From positions 186,001-250,000 of the forward strand of contig JAZSJZ010000005.1 in assembly GCA_045534575.1 (NCBI GenBank): a stretch of 64,000 bases of DNA, written 5' to 3'. Positions 60,175 through 64,000 of the stretch are shown piece after piece. The position numbers and the translations under genes were made by a program. The DNA comes from UBA4636 sp045534575. Its GTDB lineage: Bacteria; Bacillota; Clostridia; Christensenellales; Borkfalkiaceae. The notes beneath the pieces are model-generated. The model worked only from the letters and a program-made list of their open reading frames with translations. It did no database searches and had not been told where the DNA came from. Numbering within the stretch: the first letter of the stretch is position 1; every line of letters begins with the position of its first letter.

Positions 60175-61514
60175 CTAATCTTGAAAAATACGTAAGTGAA
60201 TTTAACGAATTATTAAATGAGTTTGGTAGCGATTTTACCAAACTCATATTAACGTGCCAAGAAAAGGAAAATAAACTTGAAATAAAAGTCGAAGTTGAAG
60301 ACGTTACCTTCCTTTACGATTATGATTTTATTTATAGTAGCGAACTTGAAAGAAAGCGCTATGAAAAACGCTACGCTAAACTTTCTCTTTATAAAGCCGT
60401 TTCAACCTATCTTAACGTTTCTCTTCCGTGGGGTGCGTTAACGGGAATTCGCCCTAGTAAACTTGCCTATACTGAAGGCGAAAAGTGGAAAGATTTCTTT
60501 CTTAAAACTATGCACGTTAGTTCGCCTAAGGCGGACGTTATTGAAAAAATATTGAACGCACAAAAGCCTTATATGGTAGAAGCTGGCAGTGTTTACGACC
60601 TTTTCGTTTCAATTCCGTTTTGCCCATCAAGGTGCGCTTACTGCTCGTTTATCTCTTGCGAAATTGGCAAAGAAAAGTTGATTAACGAATATATAGACGC
60701 ACTTGTTAGTGAAATTAACCACGCTAAATCGTTAAATAAAAAGTTTAGGTCAATCTACGTGGGCGGGGGAACTCCCGTGTCGATTTCGAACGAGCATTTT
60801 GAAAGGGTGTTAGATGCGATAGGTTGTTCGTCTGTGGAATACACGATAGAAGCGGGCAGACCCGATTGCATAACTGAAGATAAACTCAAAATTATGAAAG
60901 AGCATAACGTAACGAGGCTATGCGTAAACCCGCAAACCTTTAACGATAAAACGCTTGAACTTATTGGAAGAAAGCACACCGCAAAAGACATCTTAGAAAA
61001 ATTTGAACTTGTTAAAAAGTATGGCTTTGATATTAACATGGATTTAATTGCTGGGCTTTACGGCGAAACGTTTGAAGATTTTAAATATTCTTTAGATAAA
61101 ACCATTTCACTAGACCCTGAAAATATCACCGTTCACACGCTATCTTTGAAGAAAGGCTCAAAGCTGAAAGAAACTACCGAGCGTTTAACCACAAAAGATA
61201 TTGAAAAAATGGTTGACTATTCTCATAACACTTTGCAAACTGCCGGCTACAATCCATACTATCTTTACCGCCAAAAATATATGGCGGGCAATTTAGAAAA
61301 CACTGGGTATTCAAAGCCGAACAAAGAGTGCGTTTACAATATTGACATAATGGAAGAAATAGGTCAAATCGTGGCGTGTGGGGCAAACGCCGTTTCGAAA
61401 GTTATTTTCGGCAATGAAAATCGCATAGAGCGTGTGGGCGCGCCTAAAGATATTGCCTCATATTTGTTAAAATTTAATAAAATTATCGAAGAAAAAGATA
61501 AATTTTTCAAATAA
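60165..61514 (+). CDS. hemZ: Coproporphyrinogen dehydrogenase HemZ-like radical SAM protein
   Basis: 449 residues. A radical SAM enzyme; the cluster cysteines are C153, C157 and C160 in FCPSRCAYCSF. The N-terminal domain (about 1-140) with YLNVSLPWGALTGIRPSKLA is typical of Clostridia HemZ. VGGGTPVSIS and AGRPDCITEDKL are further motifs. The usual annotation is oxygen-independent coproporphyrinogen III oxidation, but close relatives (HemW) handle haem instead; no other haem genes are in the window. Last gene of recJ-rel-MBL-hemZ. Confidence 0.9.
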   Translation: MLLTNLEKYVSEFNELLNEFGSDFTKLILTCQEKENKLEIKVEVEDVTFLYDYDFIYSSELERKRYEKRYAKLSLYKAVSTYLNVSLPWGALTGIRPSKLAYTEGEKWKDFFLKTMHVSSPKADVIEKILNAQKPYMVEAGSVYDLFVSIPFCPSRCAYCSFISCEIGKEKLINEYIDALVSEINHAKSLNKKFRSIYVGGGTPVSISNEHFERVLDAIGCSSVEYTIEAGRPDCITEDKLKIMKEHNVTRLCVNPQTFNDKTLELIGRKHTAKDILEKFELVKKYGFDINMDLIAGLYGETFEDFKYSLDKTISLDPENITVHTLSLKKGSKLKETTERLTTKDIEKMVDYSHNTLQTAGYNPYYLYRQKYMAGNLENTGYSKPNKECVYNIDIMEEIGQIVACGANAVSKVIFGNENRIERVGAPKDIASYLLKFNKIIEEKDKFFK

Positions 61515-61527
61515 TTGGTAAAAATCG

Positions 61528-61557
61528 TTGGACAATGCACTAATTATTTGATATTAT
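61528..61557 (+). promoter_or_regulatory. Possible promoter of rpsO
   Basis: TTGGAC at 61528-61533 and TATTAT at 61552-61557, spacing 18; weaker than other promoters here. Confidence 0.5.
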
Positions 61558-61636
61558 ATTAACGCTACTTAATGCTTAGTCTTTCTATTTTAGGAGGCTC
61601 AGTTTTAAGCGAATAATTCAAAAAGGAGAATTGGAA

Positions 61637-61900
61637 ATGGAAAAACAAGTAAAGAGCAACATCATTGAAAACTTTAGAACCCACGAAACTGATACCGGTT
61701 CTGTTGAAGTTCAAGTTGCGTTATTAACTGAGCGCATTAACCATTTGAACGAGCATCTTGCTTCAAACAAGCACGATAACCACTCAAGACGTGGTCTTTT
61801 AAAAATGGTTGGTCGCAGAAAAGGTTTACTTGACTATCTTAAGCAAAAGGATATCGCTAAATACAGAGAACTTATCCAAAGACTTAACCTTAGAAAGTAA
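61637..61900 (+). CDS. rpsO: 30S ribosomal protein S15
   Basis: 87 residues from MEKQVKSNIIENF, after ggag with eight-base spacing; the TTG at 61631 is too close. DTGSVEVQVALLTERINHL and NKHDNHSRRGLLKMVGRRK are the standard S15 motifs that bind 16S rRNA. The leader (about 61564-61636) holds a second aggagg (61592-61597) without a start codon after it, possibly part of an S15-type regulatory fold. The rpsO-pnp order is conserved in bacteria. Confidence 0.97.
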   Translation: MEKQVKSNIIENFRTHETDTGSVEVQVALLTERINHLNEHLASNKHDNHSRRGLLKMVGRRKGLLDYLKQKDIAKYRELIQRLNLRK

Positions 61901-61905
61901 TCGAA

Positions 61906-61936
61906 AAAGGGGGGTGTTTTTTTGCACCCCCTTTAT
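61906..61936 (+). terminator. Terminator after rpsO
   Basis: Strong stem aaaggggggtg/gcacccccttt with a T-rich loop, followed by attatttattttt. Confidence 0.9.
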
Positions 61937-61957
61937 TATTTATTTTTGAAATTTTTA

Positions 61958-61986
61958 TTGCGGAATTTGCAATTTTTTGATATAAT
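61958..61986 (+). promoter_or_regulatory. Extended -10 promoter of pnp
   Basis: TTGCGG at 61958-61963 and TATAAT at 61981-61986, spacing 17, with TGA directly before the -10 (extended -10). Start near 61993. Confidence 0.72.
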
Positions 61987-62100
61987 TTACGAGTGATAAC
62001 TTTAGTTTTGGCAATACTAAAAATAGATTAAAATTTGAAAATAGCAAAAAAACGGGTGTTTTTTTGTTTCTATAAAAAATTAGAGTAATAAGGAGAAAAA

Positions 62101-64000
62101 ATGTTAGAAAATCACAAAATTTTTGAAACCGAAATCGGCGGAAGAAAAGTTACCGTTGACGTAGGCAAGTACGCACAGCAAGCAAACGGCTCGTGTATCG
62201 TTCGTTGTGGCGAAACGGTCGTTATGGTAAACGCAACTATGGCTGAAAAGCCAAGAGATGGCATGGATTTCTTCCCACTTAGCGTTGACTATGAAGAAAA
62301 AATGTATGCCGTAGGCAAAATTCCAGGAAGTTTTAAAAGAAGAGAAGGCAGAGCAAGCGATAAGGCTATTTTAACTTCTCGTCTTATCGATAGACCAATC
62401 CGTCCGCTTTTTCCAAAGGGCTTTTTCAATGACGTAACCGTTGTTGCAACTGCTTTATCGGTTGACCCTGATATTTCACCAGAACCATTTGCAATGCTAG
62501 GAAGCTCAATCGCTTTGTCAATTTCGGATATTCCTTTTGCGGGCCCTACGGGTTCGGTAGTTGTTGGCATTGTTGACGGACAATATATTATCAACCCAAC
62601 CCAAGAACAAAAAGAAAAATCAACCCTTCAACTCAACCTATCTGGCACGAAGGATGCTATTATGATGGTTGAAGCAGGCGCAAAAGAGATTGACGACGAG
62701 CAAATGATTGGCGCAATTCTTTTTGGCCACGAAGAAATTAAAAAGCAATGCGCTTTCATTGAAGAAATGGTTGCCGTTTGCGGAAAGCCTAAGCGTGAAA
62801 TGGAATTTTATCACGTAAACGAAGTTCTCGACCAAAAAGTTAGAGCATTTGCTAGCGAAAAACTCGACTGGGCTTTAGATACTTTTGATAGAGAAGTCCG
62901 TCAAGATAGACAAGACCAAGTTGAAAAAGAATGCATTGAATATTTCACTCAAGAAGATTATACTGAACTTGATGAATTAGAACTTTCTTTAGGCGATTTA
63001 ATTCGTCAAATCAAAGATTCTCTTTACTATATCACAAAAGAAAAAGTTCGTGCTAAAATCACGCACAAGGGCATCCGTCCTGACGGCAGATCGTTAACCG
63101 AAATTAGACCAATTTGGTGCGAAAACGGCTTATTGCCAAGAGTTCACGGCTCGGGCGTGTTCACTAGAGGTCAAACCCAAGTTATGACCACTTGCACACT
63201 CGGCACTATCGGCGATATTCAAAAACTCGAAGGCTTAGACGACGAAGTTCAAAAACGCTATATGCACCACTACAATATGCCGGGCTACGCTTCGGGCGAG
63301 GCAAAGCCAATGAGAGGACCAGGAAGACGTGAAATCGGTCACGGTGCGCTCGCTGAAAGATCTCTAGAGCCTGTTATTCCTTCACTTGAAGAATTCCCAT
63401 ACAGTATTAGACTTGTTAGCGAAGTTTTATCTTCAAACGGCTCAACTTCTCAAGGCTCTGTTTGTGGTTCAACCTTAGCGTTAATGGATGCAGGCGTTCC
63501 AATCAAGAGCCCTGTTGCGGGTATTGCAATGGGACTTATAAAGGACGTTGAAACGGGCAAAGTTTCTGTTATGAGCGATATTCAAGGCTTAGAAGACTTC
63601 CTTGGCGATATGGACTTTAAGGTAGCAGGAACGGTAAACGGCATAACTGCTATTCAAATGGATATCAAGATTAAAGGTATTAGCGAAGAGATTTTACGCC
63701 AAGCAATTAAGCAAGCAAACGAAGGCAGACAACACATTTTAAACAAAATGCTTGAAGTTATCCCTGAGCCTAAGGCTGAACTTTCTAAGTATGCTCCTAA
63801 GATTTTAGTATTCACAATCAACCCAGAAAAGATTAAAGACGTTATTGGAAGCGGTGGCAAGACCATCAATAAGATTATCGACGAAACGGGCGCTAAGATT
63901 GATATTATGGAAGATGGCAAGGTATTCGTTGCGTCTTACGAAGAAACAATCGCTCCAGCTCAAAGGGCTAAAGATATTATTATGGCTATCGCGCGCGACC
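62101..64000 (+). CDS. pnp: Polynucleotide phosphorylase, 3' end outside the window
   Basis: 633 full codons are visible; the S1 domain and end are missing. PNPase degrades RNA 3'-5' by phosphorolysis. ATG follows aaggag. The first RNase PH domain has RLIDRPIRPLFPKGF; the second carries the catalytic GLEDFLGDMDFKVAG, with the metal residues in EDF-LG-DMDFK kept (the usual His after ED is Phe); the KH domain has KIKDVIGSGGKTINKII near the right edge. It follows rpsO, as usual, but with a terminator and its own promoter in between. Its 107-base leader has a perfect hairpin at 62045-62066. Confidence 0.97.
   Translation, partial: MLENHKIFETEIGGRKVTVDVGKYAQQANGSCIVRCGETVVMVNATMAEKPRDGMDFFPLSVDYEEKMYAVGKIPGSFKRREGRASDKAILTSRLIDRPIRPLFPKGFFNDVTVVATALSVDPDISPEPFAMLGSSIALSISDIPFAGPTGSVVVGIVDGQYIINPTQEQKEKSTLQLNLSGTKDAIMMVEAGAKEIDDEQMIGAILFGHEEIKKQCAFIEEMVAVCGKPKREMEFYHVNEVLDQKVRAFASEKLDWALDTFDREVRQDRQDQVEKECIEYFTQEDYTELDELELSLGDLIRQIKDSLYYITKEKVRAKITHKGIRPDGRSLTEIRPIWCENGLLPRVHGSGVFTRGQTQVMTTCTLGTIGDIQKLEGLDDEVQKRYMHHYNMPGYASGEAKPMRGPGRREIGHGALAERSLEPVIPSLEEFPYSIRLVSEVLSSNGSTSQGSVCGSTLALMDAGVPIKSPVAGIAMGLIKDVETGKVSVMSDIQGLEDFLGDMDFKVAGTVNGITAIQMDIKIKGISEEILRQAIKQANEGRQHILNKMLEVIPEPKAELSKYAPKILVFTINPEKIKDVIGSGGKTINKIIDETGAKIDIMEDGKVFVASYEETIAPAQRAKDIIMAIARD

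Overview
The window is an ordinary, densely packed, AT-rich bacterial chromosome segment and reads as a low-GC Gram-positive (Firmicutes, class Clostridia). Evidence: the gene order pgsA-cinA-recA...rny, RNase Y, a large SRP RNA with an Alu domain, two T-box leaders (ileS, thrS), SepF, HemZ, a TIGR04086-type membrane protein, DUF4364 and TSCPD proteins, the sporulation-linked genes ylbJ and a ytxC-like gene, strong AGGAGG ribosome binding sites and textbook TTGACA-17-TATAAT promoters. The lipoprotein pectate lyase fits an anaerobe that meets plant polysaccharide, for example in a gut; that is an inference. No genus can be named. I see no phage, insertion sequence, transposase, CRISPR array, tRNA or rRNA.

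Layout. 1-6219: the end of pgsA, cinA with an eroded N-terminal domain, recA, an inserted cysteine pair (cysK-cysE) and rny. 6261-11416: uvrC-rsmD-coaD, convergent ylbJ, then rarA. 11580-13865: a three-gene polysaccharide chain-length/tyrosine-phosphorylation unit (Wzz-like, BY-kinase, PHP phosphatase) without glycosyltransferases. 13948-14956 (minus): yggS-sepF. 15111-16469: a trypsin-like lipoprotein protease. 16638-21799: a threonine/lysine-branch operon thrC-thrB-ACT regulator-hom-lysC. 21800-22599: the only gene-free stretch above 300 bases; it holds the lysC terminator, the SRP RNA gene (minus) and the ileS T-box. 22600-27360: ileS, a methyltransferase and an RluA-family pseudouridine synthase. 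27532-33718: lineage-specific envelope proteins and small conserved Clostridia genes, with Nudix and nrdR. 33831-39414: calcium-type P-ATPase, ytxC-like gene, thrS. 39480-42336: infC-rpmI-rplT with leader, an rRNA methyltransferase, yebC. 42616-49541: a second protease lipoprotein, ruvCAB-queA, tgt, degV. 49596-61514: yajC, TIGR04086 protein, pectate lyase, secD-secF, recJ-rel-MBL-hemZ. 61637-64000: rpsO and pnp, which runs off the right edge.

How the genes work together. DNA repair and recombination are strongly represented (recA, uvrC, rarA, ruvABC, recJ), as are RNA metabolism (rny, pnp, rRNA/tRNA modification), translation (three ribosomal proteins, IF3, two synthetases) and secretion (SRP RNA, yajC, secDF). 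The exported cargo seen here comprises two protease lipoproteins, a pectate lyase lipoprotein, one small lipoprotein and a C-terminally anchored surface protein.

I did not find a clear new multi-gene system. The most interesting signals are small: a terminator-like hairpin that also carries the ribosome binding site of the gene after yajC, an imperfect palindrome on the P-ATPase start, an AUU start for infC, a homoserine dehydrogenase cut at the first strand of its ACT domain next to a free ACT protein, a probably leaderless yggS, a protease with an altered oxyanion-hole residue, an SRP RNA with an AU-rich GGGA-capped apical stem, and an 18-base tandem repeat upstream of ruvC.
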